Source: JBAZOO01 sp041648735
GTDB taxonomy: Bacteria > Verrucomicrobiota > Lentisphaeria > Oligosphaerales > CAITYL01
Direction of reading: 5' to 3'
NCBI GenBank assembly: GCA_041648735.1
Contig: JBAZOO010000033.1
Span: 1 to 44,401 of the forward strand
Length of the DNA: 44,401 bases
Numbering within the stretch: position 1 is the first letter of the stretch; each line of letters opens with the position of its first letter. Below the pieces are notes generated by a model that saw nothing but the letters and a program-made list of their open reading frames with translations, searched no databases and was not told the origin of the DNA. Of this stretch, positions 1 through 7,723 are shown in pieces. The position numbers were made by a program, and so were the translations under genes.

Positions 1-158
1 AAATATTGCCGTGCGGTGTACGTCGGCTTGCGGCCCCCGCCGGGCTTGCGGGTGTAATCCTGGCGCAGGCTTCCCGCCCGCGGCCCGGTTGGAACCAGCG
101 GTTCGGCCAGGCTCCAGAAGGAATCACCCACTTCCCACGGTTTCGTGCGTCCCATCAT
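1..158 (-). CDS. IS5-family transposase, N-terminal part (runs off left edge)
   Basis: Reading the minus strand from an ATGATG at 158/155, the frame stays open to the window edge and begins MMGRTKPWEVGDSFW, followed by a basic stretch TRKPGGGRKP. This layout (short tryptophan-rich start, then a KPGGGRKP-like stretch about 40 residues in) is that of the DNA-binding start of IS5-type transposases (DUF4096 group). About 52 residues are visible and the catalytic DDE part lies outside the window. A GGAG at 164-167 sits well placed upstream of the first ATG. The stretch 159-224 up to the end of the IclR gene would be the end of the element, including an AT-rich TATAGT that may be its own -10; I could not define the terminal inverted repeat without the other end. 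Whether the copy is intact cannot be judged. Confidence 0.7.
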   Translation of the reverse strand, partial: MMGRTKPWEVGDSFWSLAEPLVPTGPRAGSLRQDYTRKPGGGRKPTYTARQY

Positions 159-224
159 CGTTTCTCCACGCACCGCCTTCCCAATTTGGCTTGCAGTGCA
201 TGAATACTATAGCTCGCCAACTCA

Positions 225-974
225 TTATTTGTAGATAAGCTCTAAGCCGCCCAGGCGGCGGATCTCGGACTCCGGCAGCGTCCAGCGGTTGAGCCCCAGG
301 GCGACGGCCGCGAGCAACGTCCCGTCCGCCGCACATACCGGGGCGGCGAAGCGCAGCCAGCCATTGCGGCGGTTGTGGTCGAAGGTGAAGCCGTGCCGCC
401 GGTAGAAGGCCAGGCCGCGCCGGTACTCCTCCCGGGTCACCTCCGTCATCGTCCAAGGCTCCGAAAGCTGCTTGACCCGGGCGCGGGGAAGCGCCATGGC
501 GAAGATCCAGCCCCAGGGATAGTTCAGGAGGTCGCTCCGCACCGAGCCCACTTCCTGCATGACCCGTGATTGTTCGTGCATGTGCTTGAGCGCGCAGCGG
601 GTCTTGTCGCCATCCCGGAGGAAGAGCACGGCGGTGTTGGCGGCGGCGTCGCGCAGGGCGTGCAGGAGCCGGTCCGCGTGCCACCGCAGCCGCGCCTCCT
701 GGGTGGCCTGCCGCACCAGCCGGCCGAGCGCCGGGCCGGGTTGGTAGCCGCCGGTTTGCGGCTGCTTGGCGAGGAATTGGCGGCGGGTCAGGATGTTCAG
801 GAGGCGGGCGGCGGAGGCGGGGGGGATGCCCAGGCGTCCGGCCAGTTCCGTGAAGCCAACCCCGTCCGGCGGCGCCTCCGCCACCGCCTCCAGCAGGTCG
901 AGCCCGCGCTCCAGCGCCGGCGCCGGTGATGCCAAAGCGGCGTCCCTGCTATCATTAGTGGTAGCGATAATCAT
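225..974 (-). CDS. IclR-family transcriptional regulator
   Basis: A 249-residue DNA-binding regulator of normal IclR length. Residues about 20-75 form the winged helix-turn-helix (ALERGLDLLEAVAE, then FTELAGRLGIPPASAARLL). The rest matches the IclR effector-binding domain, with the typical late GWLRFAAPVCAADGTLLAAV segment in which small ligands are sensed. The ATG at 974 is chosen because upstream codons of the frame lie inside the promoter. That promoter places the expected transcription start at or within a base or two of this ATG, so the mRNA is probably leaderless. No Shine-Dalgarno is present. There is no adjacent metabolic gene on the same strand, since an IS5-type element lies immediately downstream, so the regulated pathway cannot be inferred. 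The family call is firm and the ligand is unknown. Confidence 0.85.
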   Translation of the reverse strand: MIIATTNDSRDAALASPAPALERGLDLLEAVAEAPPDGVGFTELAGRLGIPPASAARLLNILTRRQFLAKQPQTGGYQPGPALGRLVRQATQEARLRWHADRLLHALRDAAANTAVLFLRDGDKTRCALKHMHEQSRVMQEVGSVRSDLLNYPWGWIFAMALPRARVKQLSEPWTMTEVTREEYRRGLAFYRRHGFTFDHNRRNGWLRFAAPVCAADGTLLAAVALGLNRWTLPESEIRRLGGLELIYK

Positions 975-981
975 TGGTGGC

Positions 982-1010
982 ACTATACCGTGCCGCCACC
1001 GCCATGTCAA
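982..1010 (-). promoter_or_regulatory. Sigma70-type promoter of the IclR gene
   Basis: On the minus strand TTGACA (1010-1005) is followed by exactly 17 bases and TATAGT (987-982). This is close to the bacterial consensus. Only 7 bases separate the -10 box from the ATG at 974, so the transcript should start at about the A of the start codon. Two near-identical decamers (TCATTAGTGG at 952-961 and TCATTGGTGG at 971-980 on the plus strand), 19 bp apart, overlap the start and could be an operator. Confidence 0.7.
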
Positions 1011-1043
1011 TCCGGCGGGACGGTTGGGGCGGCCAGCGGGGAT

Positions 1044-1154
1044 TCAGGGGGCGGCGGCGGGGCGGCGGCCGAGCCGTTTCAGGGCGCGGCGCATCATCAG
1101 CGGATTGGGCTTGCCGATGAAATGGGCCTTGGCCGCCGCCTGTTGTCTGGCCAT
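1044..1154 (-). CDS. Possible small basic protein, 36 residues
   Basis: A short frame starting MARQQAAAKAHFIGKPNP and ending in an arginine/alanine/proline-rich tail. It lies 23 bases after the stop of the TPR-like membrane protein gene on the same strand. Third positions are almost all G or C, as in neighbouring genes, and the composition (KAHFIGKPNPLMMRRALKRL) is not obviously random. Against it: no good ribosome-binding site (only a weak GAAGGG too far upstream) and no recognised family. It is entered as a candidate only; it could be untranslated 3' sequence. Confidence 0.3.
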   Translation of the reverse strand: MARQQAAAKAHFIGKPNPLMMRRALKRLGRRPAAAP

Positions 1155-1177
1155 GGGTGGGCGGCGCCCTTCCCCGC

Positions 1178-1996
1178 TCAGCGGAAGCGGGGCTGCGGCT
1201 GGCGCATCCGGACGGGCTTGGGGGCTTCGAGCTGGAGGGCGTACCAGAGTTCGCCGAGGCCGGCATTGGAGAACTGCTTGGCCCGGCCGTTGGCGAGGTG
1301 CTCCCAGTTCTGGCGCAGCACCTCGTTGCCGGTGGCGTCCTTGCCCTTGGCGAGGAGTTCGACGGCCTCCGGGATGCGGTTTTCCTTGACCAGGATCCAG
1401 GAGTGGAGGGCGTAGAAGAGCAGCCCCTTCTCGCCCTTGAAGCGGAGCGTCGCCTTTTTCAGCGCCTTCTCCAGGGGTGCCTTTTCGCCGCGGGCGTACA
1501 TGCGGACGAGCTTCAGGGCCAGGGCGTAGGGGTCGAAGAGCAGGGCCTTCCGCATGTATTCGTCGCACTTCTCATACTCCTTGAGCTGGAAGTGCAACTG
1601 GGCGCGGACGGTGTTGGCCTGGCGTTCGACGAGCAGGCTCCAGCGTTTGAGCGGCGCGATCTCGTCGATCACCGCCAGCGCCTCGCGGATCAGCTCGGCC
1701 TGCCGCTTCTCGAGCAGCGGCTGCATCGCCTTGGGGGAGCCGCTGAAGCCGCGCTGCATCTGCTCGGCCTGCCGGCGGAGGGCGGCCTGGCCGTCCGTCA
1801 GGATTTTTTGCACCTTGCCGAACACCCGGTCGACCTGCCGTTTCACCCGCAGGTTCAGGGGGATTGCCGCGGCGAGGAAGGCAATGAAGCCGAAGAGCCC
1901 CGCCCAGAGGTTGGAATGGGGCGGCCACGGCCAGAAGGCCCAGCCCAGCGCGAAGGCCGCCGCGAAGGCCAGGAACCCGAAGATCAAGGTCAGCAC
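1178..1996 (-). CDS. Membrane-anchored TPR-like protein of unknown function
   Basis: A 272-residue protein with two hydrophobic helices near the N-terminus (about residues 2-22 and 30-48), then a soluble, mostly helical part. From about residue 120 it has TPR-like helix pairs (RAQLHFQLKEYEKCDEYMRKAL, split here by function rather than by exact repeat boundaries) and later FYALHSWILVKENRIPEAVELL, with the spacing of tandem helix-turn-helix repeats. I see no catalytic motif. The start is a GTG at 1996 preceded by AAAGGA. The gene follows rnr on the same strand with a 34-base gap and is probably co-transcribed. A protein-protein scaffold role at the membrane is inference from the repeats; no specific partner is suggested. 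Confidence 0.7.
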   Translation of the reverse strand: MLTLIFGFLAFAAAFALGWAFWPWPPHSNLWAGLFGFIAFLAAAIPLNLRVKRQVDRVFGKVQKILTDGQAALRRQAEQMQRGFSGSPKAMQPLLEKRQAELIREALAVIDEIAPLKRWSLLVERQANTVRAQLHFQLKEYEKCDEYMRKALLFDPYALALKLVRMYARGEKAPLEKALKKATLRFKGEKGLLFYALHSWILVKENRIPEAVELLAKGKDATGNEVLRQNWEHLANGRAKQFSNAGLGELWYALQLEAPKPVRMRQPQPRFR

Positions 1997-2030
1997 AAAT
2001 CAATCCTTTCCTGAAAAGAAGGCGCCCGGT

Positions 2031-4247
2031 TCATTCCCGCCGTCGCCGGGGGCGGTGGGGCGGGGGCCGGCGGCCAGGGCCGGCATCGGTGGCGCCCTCG
2101 CCGCCGACCAGGCGCAGTTCCAGTTCGCCGCGGACGGGGTCGAGGCGCTCCGGGCGCACCTGCACCCGTTCGCCGCAGGGCGGCCGGCGGCGCGCCGAGT
2201 CGCCCGGCACCAGGCCGCGCAGGGAGAAGTGGGAAATATAGACGATCAAGCCATCGGCGTTGTAGCGGGCGGCAATGCCGTCCAGGAGCAGTCCGGGGTT
2301 TTCCGCGAGGCGGTCGCGGAGGAAATGGAGCTTGAGCCGGTCGGCGGCGGCGAAGTAGGCGTTGTCGGTGCGTTCTTCGAGCTTGGAGACGTCGTGGCCG
2401 AGCTGTTCCATTTCCGCCAGCGGCCGGTGGGGCTGCCTCAGGTCGGCGGCGACGAGCTGCTGATGCACCACCAGGTCGGCGTAGCGCCGGATCGGGCTGG
2501 TGAAATGGCTGTAGCGTTCCTTGCCGAGGCCGAAATGCGGCGCGCAGGTGGCGGAATAGACGGCGCGGGGGAGGCTGCGGAGGAACTCCTGCATGACCAG
2601 GGTGGTGACCGTCTCGTCGCGCAGGCTGAGGAGGAAGCGGTTCATGGCGGCGCGGGTGGCGAGGCGGCCCGGCTTGAGGTTGAAGGTGTCGTGGAGCCAG
2701 TCGAGGAACTGGGCCTGGTCGCGGGGGGCGGGGGCTTCATGGACGCGGTAGAGGCCGGGGATGCGGCGGCGGACGGTTTCGTCGGCGACGGCCCAGTTGG
2801 CGAGCAGCATGAACTCCTCGACCAGGGCGTGGGCCTCCAGCGGCTGGCGCAGTTCCAGCCGTTCCACCTTCAGCGGCGCGCCGCGGCAGACGATGCGGAA
2901 CTCGGGCGCGGCCAGATCCAGGAAATGCTCGGTCTCTTCCCGGCGGCGGCGGAGCCGGCGCGAGATCGCCAGCAGTTCGGCGAAGGTCTCCTGGACCTCC
3001 CGTGGCCAGCCGGGCGCCGCGCCGGAGTCAATGAACGCCTGCCCCTCCTCGTAGGTCAGCCGTTTGCGCGAGCGGATGCGGCCGTGGCAACGGCGGGTCT
3101 TGAGGACGGTGCCGTCCTCGCGCGAGAGTTCGACGAAGACGGTGTGCGCCAGCCGCTCCACCTCCGGGTTCAGGCTGCACAGGCCGGTGGAGAGGCTGTG
3201 GGGGATCATGGGCAGGGTGCGCCCCGGCAGGTAGGAGGTGAAGCCGCGGCGGGCCGCCTCCGCGTCCAGCCAGTGGCCCGGGGTGACGAAGGCGGCGACG
3301 GCGGCGATGTGGATGCCGACCACCACGGTGTCGGGGCGCGAGCCGGGCTGGACGGAGAGGGCGTCGTCGAAGTCCTTGGCGTCCACCGGATCCATGGTCA
3401 GGACGGTGAGGTGGGTCAGGTCCTCGATCGGCAGGTCAGGGCGGGGGCGGAGTTGGCCGGCCTCGGTGTTTTGCGCGGCGGTGTAGGGGTCGGGCAGGGC
3501 GAACTCGTCCATCACCGCGTCGAGGGTGGCCTCGACGGAATCGCCGCGGCCGTAGAGGCCGGCGAAGTCGGCGGTGAGGCGGGCGTGTTCGCGCCATTCC
3601 TCGCGGTTGAGGCGGGTGGCGATCCAGTCGCCGTCCTGGGGGCGTTGGATGCGCGGCGGCAGGGTGACGGGGATTTCCCGGGGCAGGTCCCGGCGCAAGG
3701 GGCGGAGGATGCCGCCGCGGAATTCGCCGGCCACCAGTTCGGGGCCCGGCGTGACCACTTCCACGATGCGCCCGGCCGGCCCCTTGGGGTGTTCCGGCTC
3801 GGTGACCTCGACGCGGACGATGTCGCCGCCCAAGGCGTCGCAGAGATGCTGGGGCGGCACGAACACGTCCGCCCGCCCCTTGCCGGGGGCGACGAAGCCG
3901 ACGCCGCCGGCGGTGACGCTCAGGACGCCCTCGACCAGCTCGCCGCCGCCGGCCGCCGGCCGGCCGCCCCGCCGCTGCCGCCCCTCCCGTTCGCCGCCTT
4001 TGCCGCGCCGGGAGTGCGCCGGGGCTTCCGCCGCCGCCGCTGTTGTTGTCGCCAGCCGCCACCAGCCCTTGCGGTCGTGTTCGACCTTCCCTTGCGTCTC
4101 CAGCCGCGCCAGTTCGTCGAGGCAGGCCCGGGCCTGCTTCCCCTTGGCCCCCAGTTCCGCCAGCAGCCGCTTCTCGGACCACCCCTTGCGGATGTCCGTG
4201 CGCAATGTTGTGAGGATCGCCGCGGCCCAGTCGTGTCTTTCGTCCAT
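2031..4247 (-). CDS. rnr: Ribonuclease R (RNB-domain 3'-5' exoribonuclease)
   Basis: A 738-residue processive exoribonuclease that degrades structured RNA, acting in mRNA turnover and rRNA/tmRNA quality control. In order: an N-terminal winged-helix region (about 8-66), a basic low-complexity linker rich in R/G/A (70-105), cold-shock-like OB regions (about 105-240), the RNB catalytic domain starting at about 270, and a C-terminal S1 region ending in an arginine/proline tail. The metal-binding signature MDPVDAKDFDDA gives Asp286, Asp292, Asp294 and Asp295. The start at 4247 is chosen over upstream codons because AGGAGG lies just before it (4252-4258 region). A TATAGT at 4322-4317 may be the -10 box. 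It is followed by the TPR-like membrane gene. Length is within the range of the family. Confidence 0.95.
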   Translation of the reverse strand: MDERHDWAAAILTTLRTDIRKGWSEKRLLAELGAKGKQARACLDELARLETQGKVEHDRKGWWRLATTTAAAAEAPAHSRRGKGGEREGRQRRGGRPAAGGGELVEGVLSVTAGGVGFVAPGKGRADVFVPPQHLCDALGGDIVRVEVTEPEHPKGPAGRIVEVVTPGPELVAGEFRGGILRPLRRDLPREIPVTLPPRIQRPQDGDWIATRLNREEWREHARLTADFAGLYGRGDSVEATLDAVMDEFALPDPYTAAQNTEAGQLRPRPDLPIEDLTHLTVLTMDPVDAKDFDDALSVQPGSRPDTVVVGIHIAAVAAFVTPGHWLDAEAARRGFTSYLPGRTLPMIPHSLSTGLCSLNPEVERLAHTVFVELSREDGTVLKTRRCHGRIRSRKRLTYEEGQAFIDSGAAPGWPREVQETFAELLAISRRLRRRREETEHFLDLAAPEFRIVCRGAPLKVERLELRQPLEAHALVEEFMLLANWAVADETVRRRIPGLYRVHEAPAPRDQAQFLDWLHDTFNLKPGRLATRAAMNRFLLSLRDETVTTLVMQEFLRSLPRAVYSATCAPHFGLGKERYSHFTSPIRRYADLVVHQQLVAADLRQPHRPLAEMEQLGHDVSKLEERTDNAYFAAADRLKLHFLRDRLAENPGLLLDGIAARYNADGLIVYISHFSLRGLVPGDSARRRPPCGERVQVRPERLDPVRGELELRLVGGEGATDAGPGRRPPPHRPRRRRE

Positions 4248-4417
4248 GGTTCCCTCCTGGCCAGCCGGCCGTGGCCCGTGGGAAAGCGGGGTGTGGCGGG
4301 CAACGGTTGCAAAGGTACTATAAGCCGCCGGCGCTTCCTGGGTGGCCTTGGCCCGGCGGGTGGGGTGGGGCGCGGCGGTCATGGACGGGATGGCCGGGAA
4401 TGGGGACGGGAATGGGG

Positions 4418-4475
4418 ACGGGGGGGGAAATCGGCCTCGGAGCGAAGCGGAGTAGGCCGCATTTGCGGGTTCGCG
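4418..4475 (-). repeat. attC-like site at the end of a solitary toxin-antitoxin cassette
   Basis: Reading the minus strand, an R''-like box CGCGAAC (4475-4469) is followed by the arm AAATGCGGCCT (4464-4454) and its partner AGGCCGATTT (4437-4428). The arms pair perfectly except for one unpaired G, the hallmark extrahelical base of attC sites. The site starts 3 bases after the toxin stop. The outer R' box is degraded: it has been replaced by a G-rich 13-bp tandem repeat (GAATGGGGACGGG, about 4397-4427). CGCGAAC matches, with one mismatch, the complement of the cassette start at 5053. Confidence 0.6.
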
Positions 4476-4478
4476 AAT

Positions 4479-4742
4479 CTATTCGTAGTGCGTCCACATT
4501 CTGATGACCTTGACCGTCTTGATGTCATCAAGGATCTGGTAGACCAGTCGGTGCTGGATATTGATCCGGCGCGAGCAGGCACCGGCCAAATCGCCGACCA
4601 ACTTCTCGTAGGGGGGCGGCGTCTGATACGGGTTGTGCGCAAGGAGATCAAGCAGCTTCCGCGCTTGGGGCTTCAGCCCTGAATGTCCAAGCTTCTTCGC
4701 GTCCCGTTTTGCCTGCGTCGTGTAGACCAGTGTCCAGTTCAC
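4479..4742 (-). CDS. YoeB/Txe-type mRNA-interferase toxin
   Basis: An 87-residue RelE-superfamily toxin; the family cleaves mRNA at the ribosome. The family marks are the start WTLVYTTQAKRDAKKL, a middle LLAHNPYQTPPPYEKLVGDL, and the C-terminal SRRINIQHRLVYQIL followed by a terminal histidine-tyrosine (THYE), which in YoeB-type toxins belong to the catalytic site. The start is a GTG at 4742 that overlaps the antitoxin stop codon by the four bases GTGA, typical of translational coupling. It is probably controlled by the upstream antitoxin acting as repressor. It looks intact. It sits inside a cassette-like unit bounded by attC-like sites (see findings). Confidence 0.9.
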   Translation of the reverse strand: MNWTLVYTTQAKRDAKKLGHSGLKPQARKLLDLLAHNPYQTPPPYEKLVGDLAGACSRRINIQHRLVYQILDDIKTVKVIRMWTHYE

Positions 4743-4981
4743 CAGCCTAGCTCCTTCGCACACTTCTCGACCGGAGTCCGCAGCCCCTTGAGAATCGCTT
4801 CCCGCATGCCGGGCACGCTGGTCAGATGCAGGGTTTCTTGCACCGCGCGCCAATCGTCCTCGCCGATAAGAACTGCCGAATGCCGTTTTCCGGCAATCTG
4901 AACCGGCTCGTGGGATTCGGCGATATCGTCCAGCAGACCGTATAGCTGCTTCCTGGCTTCGGTGGCGGTTATGGTTGTCAT
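4739..4981 (-). CDS. Phd/YefM-family antitoxin
   Basis: An 80-residue antitoxin that would neutralise the YoeB-type toxin encoded next and repress the operon. Residues 1-55 carry the Phd/YefM fold signature: TITATEARKQLYGLLDDIAE, then the ESHEPVQIAGKRHSAVLIGEDDW stretch broken by the conserved turn. The remaining 25 residues are the toxin-binding tail. The ATG at 4981 has a weak GGAAG upstream, and TTATAT on the minus strand near 5007 could be the -10 box. The overlap with the toxin is GTGA. The codon use is less GC-biased than in rnr or the CHAD gene on either side, which fits an acquired unit. Confidence 0.9.
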   Translation of the reverse strand: MTTITATEARKQLYGLLDDIAESHEPVQIAGKRHSAVLIGEDDWRAVQETLHLTSVPGMREAILKGLRTPVEKCAKELGW

Positions 4982-5046
4982 GGTGCTTCCGTTGTTGCGT
5001 GCGATATAACGTACGCCATGGATCCCGTTTTGGCAATCCCTCCGCT

Positions 5047-5107
5047 GGCGAACGCCACGATGAGGGGCGCGAGGTCACGGGCGTCCCTCTCCAGCGCTTT
5101 GTTGGCT
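5047..5107 (-). repeat. attC-like site upstream of the solitary toxin-antitoxin cassette
   Basis: On the minus strand the site runs from AGCCAAC (5107-5101) through AAAGCGCTGGAG and an imperfect stem (GAGAGGG / CCCCTC) to GTTCGCC (5053-5047). Ends and length (61 bp) are as in the integron attC sites at 13.9-17.2 kb. The inner arms pair less well, so it may be decayed. It would have belonged to a cassette further upstream that is no longer recognisable. The translated phrase ANKALERD over this site is a frequent spurious ORF tail produced by such sites. Confidence 0.5.
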
Positions 5108-5130
5108 TCGGCCTTCCTCGTTGCCTTTTC

Positions 5131-5211
5131 TCGTCCTCGTCCTCGTCCTCGTAATCGCTGGCCGTGCCTTTCGGGTGCCGGACCGGTCAAGCCCGATTAC
5201 GATTACGGCAA
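5131..5211. repeat. Short hexamer tandem repeats
   Basis: A run of about four TCGTCC/TCCTCG units (5131-5151) followed by GTAATCG, and a second short run GATTACGATTACG (5198-5211). Both are variants of one hexamer theme. They lie in the 205-base gap between the antitoxin and the CHAD gene and just enter the CHAD stop region, where they produce the terminal RNRN. No gene or promoter is evident here apart from the attC-like site. Confidence 0.5.
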
Positions 5212-6164
5212 CCGTTCGGCCAGCGCCTCACTGCCAACGCCAACGAATCGGCAAATCCGGGGCTGGGGGCGGGGATGGGGGCGCGGGCGGCGGCGGCCAG
5301 GAAGGCGCGGCCGCGGCGGGCGAGGCGGCGGTGGACGGACTTTTCCAGCCCGCTGAGGCGGCCGGCGGCGGCGGCCGGCGCCTGGGCGGCGCACTTGGCC
5401 AGCAGGGCGGCTTGGACACGGAGGTCCTGGATGCCGCCCAGCCGGGTTTGGGCGGCCCGGAGCTGGCGCAGGAGGTGGTCGCCGCCGGGCGGCAGCAGGG
5501 GCAGCAGCGCCTCCAGGGCGTAGCGGTATTCCTTGAGGGCGAGCCGTAGCCGGTGCAGGGAGTGCGGATCGGTTGGGGAGAGGCGTTGCCGGCGCTTTTC
5601 GGCGTCGCGCCAGGCTTCTTCGAGGGGCTGCCGGACGGCGCGGCGGCAGCGTTCCCGTGCCGGTTCCGCGGCGGCGGCGGTGCGGAGTCCGCACGCGGCT
5701 TGCCGGAACGGCTTGGCCCATTGGCCGGCGGGGAAGGCCAAGAGGCGTTGGCGGGCGCGCGGCCGCCGTTTCGCCTCCCGGCCGGCCAGCCAGCGGCGGA
5801 AGAGGCGGCGGGTGGTGGCGTCGGGCGCGGCGAGTTTGGCGGCCAGTTGGCACTGGACTTGGCTGTCGCGCAGGCGGCTGAGGGCGTCGAGGAGGCGGCG
5901 GAGCGGCTTGCGCACGGCGCGGAGGCTGCCGGGCAGCGGCGGCAGGTCGGCGAGGAGGTCGAGGAGCGCCAGGAGCCGGCGGATGGCGACGCGGAGGTCA
6001 TGCACGGCGTCCGGGGCGAGTTTTTCCTGGCGGCAGCGCTTGAGCTGGTCGCGGCAGCTTTGCCAGCGCTGGTCGAGGGCATTGGCCAGCAATTCCGTCG
6101 CCGCCGGTTGGGCAGGCGGGGTGGCTGGTGGGGGAGTGGCTGGTGGGGGAGTGGGCCGGGGCAT
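5187..6164 (-). CDS. CHAD-domain protein
   Basis: A 325-residue, strongly basic alpha-helical protein. The CHAD domain, a conserved histidine/arginine helical domain known to bind inorganic polyphosphate, fills most of it. The first half has DAVHDLRVAIRRLLALLDLL near residues 53-72 and LRRLLDALSRLRDSQ after it. The second half repeats the pattern with SLHRLRLALKEYRYALEALL and LGGIQDLRV. The N-terminus is a proline/threonine/alanine linker made by a 15-bp tandem repeat in the DNA (about 6119-6155). The C-terminal 20 residues (from ADSLALAVRRW) look like read-through into intergenic repeat sequence and may not be conserved. No partner gene such as a CYTH phosphatase or polyphosphate kinase is adjacent. 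Confidence 0.85.
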   Translation of the reverse strand: MPRPTPPPATPPPATPPAQPAATELLANALDQRWQSCRDQLKRCRQEKLAPDAVHDLRVAIRRLLALLDLLADLPPLPGSLRAVRKPLRRLLDALSRLRDSQVQCQLAAKLAAPDATTRRLFRRWLAGREAKRRPRARQRLLAFPAGQWAKPFRQAACGLRTAAAAEPARERCRRAVRQPLEEAWRDAEKRRQRLSPTDPHSLHRLRLALKEYRYALEALLPLLPPGGDHLLRQLRAAQTRLGGIQDLRVQAALLAKCAAQAPAAAAGRLSGLEKSVHRRLARRGRAFLAAAARAPIPAPSPGFADSLALAVRRWPNGCRNRNRA

Positions 6165-6402
6165 GCGTCCTCCGGCGGCGGAGTGGTGGGGGGCTCGGGC
6201 GGAGCTTGGCGGGGATCTTGCCCGCGGGTTCCAACATGGTTCCGGCGGCGGGGGTTGTCAAGGGGTTCCCGATGAGAATCGCGTGATTCCGGGCCACGGC
6301 GTTGGCGGCGGCCTAGCACCCAGTGAAACTAAAACCTGCACCACGAAGGACACGAAGTCAACGCGAAGATTTTGCTGGTCACCCGGCACGCTTCGAAGGG
6401 AG
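6165..6402. repeat. Intergenic region with a CACGAAG-type dispersed repeat
   Basis: The 238 bases between the CHAD gene and the permease stop hold no gene I can support. Positions 6339-6368 carry CACCACGAAGGACACGAAG, then a decayed continuation. Related copies occur at 24621-24641 (opposite orientation) and 38072-38100 in this window. The unit repeats about every 9-10 bases. No terminator with a T-run is visible. Confidence 0.5.
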
Positions 6403-7704
6403 TTAGAAGTAGCGCAGGGCGATGTAGGCGCTGCTGATCAGGAGGCTCAGGAGCATGTAGACGGCCCCTTGGCGGGTGAAGTCGAGGAAGGAGAGCTTGT
6501 AGTTGTTGCGGTGGGCGATCTGGGAGATGACCACGTTGGCGGAGGCGCCGATCAGGGTGCCGTTGCCGCCGAGGCAGGCGCCCAGGGCCAAGGACCAGAA
6601 GAGGGGGGCCTTGATCTGGGAGTGGATGGCGGCCGGGTCGCCGGCGATGCCCATGCTCTGGGCGAACTCCGGGATGATGGTGTTGATCAGGGGGATCATG
6701 GCGATGACCAGCGGGATGTTGTCCACCACCGCCGAGGCCAAGGCGCTCACCCAGAGGATGCTCAGGGCGGTCAGGAGCAACTGTCCCTTGGTCAGCGCGA
6801 CCATTTCATGCCCCAGGAATTCAAAGACGCCTTTGACCTCCAGGGCGCCAATCAGCATGAACAGGCCGATGAAGAAGAGGATCGTCTCCCACTCGACCTT
6901 GCCCATGACTTCGTGGAGGTGGATCCGGCAGATCCCCGCCATCAGGAAGGCGCCGACCAGGGCAATGATGCCTGGCTCGATGTCCAGGACGTGGGCCAGG
7001 AAGAAGCCGACCAGGACGAGGCCGAAGATGGGCAGCCCCCGCCGCAGGATCATTGGATTGATGATGGCCTTTTGGGGGTCGGCCTTCATGATGAGCGCCC
7101 GGGCGGACTCGCGGGTTTGGGCCTTTTTCCGGAAGGTCAGGAACAGCAGCGCCGCGGACGCCAGCGTGATGAGGATGATGACCGGCGACAAATTGACCAG
7201 GAACTCGTTGAAGGTCAGCCCGGCTTGGGAGCCGATCAGGATGTTGGGGGGGTCGCCGATGAGGGTTGCCGTCCCGCCGATGTTGGAGAAGATGGCTTCC
7301 AGGATCAGGAATGGGACGGTCGGCATTTCCAGGATTTGGGTGATCAGGATGGTGATGGGGGCGATCAGGATGACCGTGGTGACGTTGTCGAGGAAGGAAG
7401 AGAGGACGGCGGTGAGGATGACAAAGGCGAAGAGGATGAACATGCCGTTGCCGCGCGACTTCTTGGCCAGGGTGATGGCCGTCCACTCGAAGACCCCGCT
7501 GAGGGCGAGGATGTTGACGATCATCATCATGCCGATCAGCAGGAAGACCACATTCAGGTCCACCTTGGCGAAGGCCTCCTGGCTATCGATCTGATGGAGC
7601 AGGATGGCGGCGGCGGCCCCAACCAGGACAATGATCGTCTTGTTGAACTTTTCGGTCACGATCAGGGCGTAGCAGGCGAGGAAAATGAGAACGGAAAGCA
7701 TCAT
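6403..7704 (-). CDS. ArsB/NhaD-superfamily ion transporter
   Basis: A 433-residue polytopic membrane protein with about 11-12 hydrophobic helices. Family marks are FLLIGMMMIVNILALSGVFEW, SSFLDNVTTVILIAPITI and NIGGTATLIGDPPNILIG in the first half (each only partly quoted as motif guides). They are mirrored in the second half by WVSALASAVVDNIPLVIAM and ACLGGNGTLIGASANVV. The two DN(V/I) and G(G/N)xxTLIG elements are the inverted-repeat hallmarks of the ion-transporter superfamily that includes NhaD Na+/H+ antiporters and ArsB. The substrate is not decided by sequence; cation antiport and anion export are both possible. The ATG at 7704 (ATGATG) is preferred. It starts 19 bases after the stop of the PTS-IIA/CBS gene, and that gene may regulate it. 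Confidence 0.8.
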   Translation of the reverse strand: MMLSVLIFLACYALIVTEKFNKTIIVLVGAAAAILLHQIDSQEAFAKVDLNVVFLLIGMMMIVNILALSGVFEWTAITLAKKSRGNGMFILFAFVILTAVLSSFLDNVTTVILIAPITILITQILEMPTVPFLILEAIFSNIGGTATLIGDPPNILIGSQAGLTFNEFLVNLSPVIILITLASAALLFLTFRKKAQTRESARALIMKADPQKAIINPMILRRGLPIFGLVLVGFFLAHVLDIEPGIIALVGAFLMAGICRIHLHEVMGKVEWETILFFIGLFMLIGALEVKGVFEFLGHEMVALTKGQLLLTALSILWVSALASAVVDNIPLVIAMIPLINTIIPEFAQSMGIAGDPAAIHSQIKAPLFWSLALGACLGGNGTLIGASANVVISQIAHRNNYKLSFLDFTRQGAVYMLLSLLISSAYIALRYF

Positions 7705-7723
7705 GGCACCAACCCGCCTTTCC

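Noticed and set aside
1554..4682. Long open plus-strand frame over rnr
   Set aside because: It is antisense to the clearly conserved RNase R gene; the Gly/Ala/Val-rich translation is typical of antisense GC-rich coding sequence and has no start signal.
4978..5190. 70-codon minus-strand frame containing ANKALERD
   Set aside because: The text is translated attC-like sequence plus hexamer repeats; such tails are common artefacts of integron sites.
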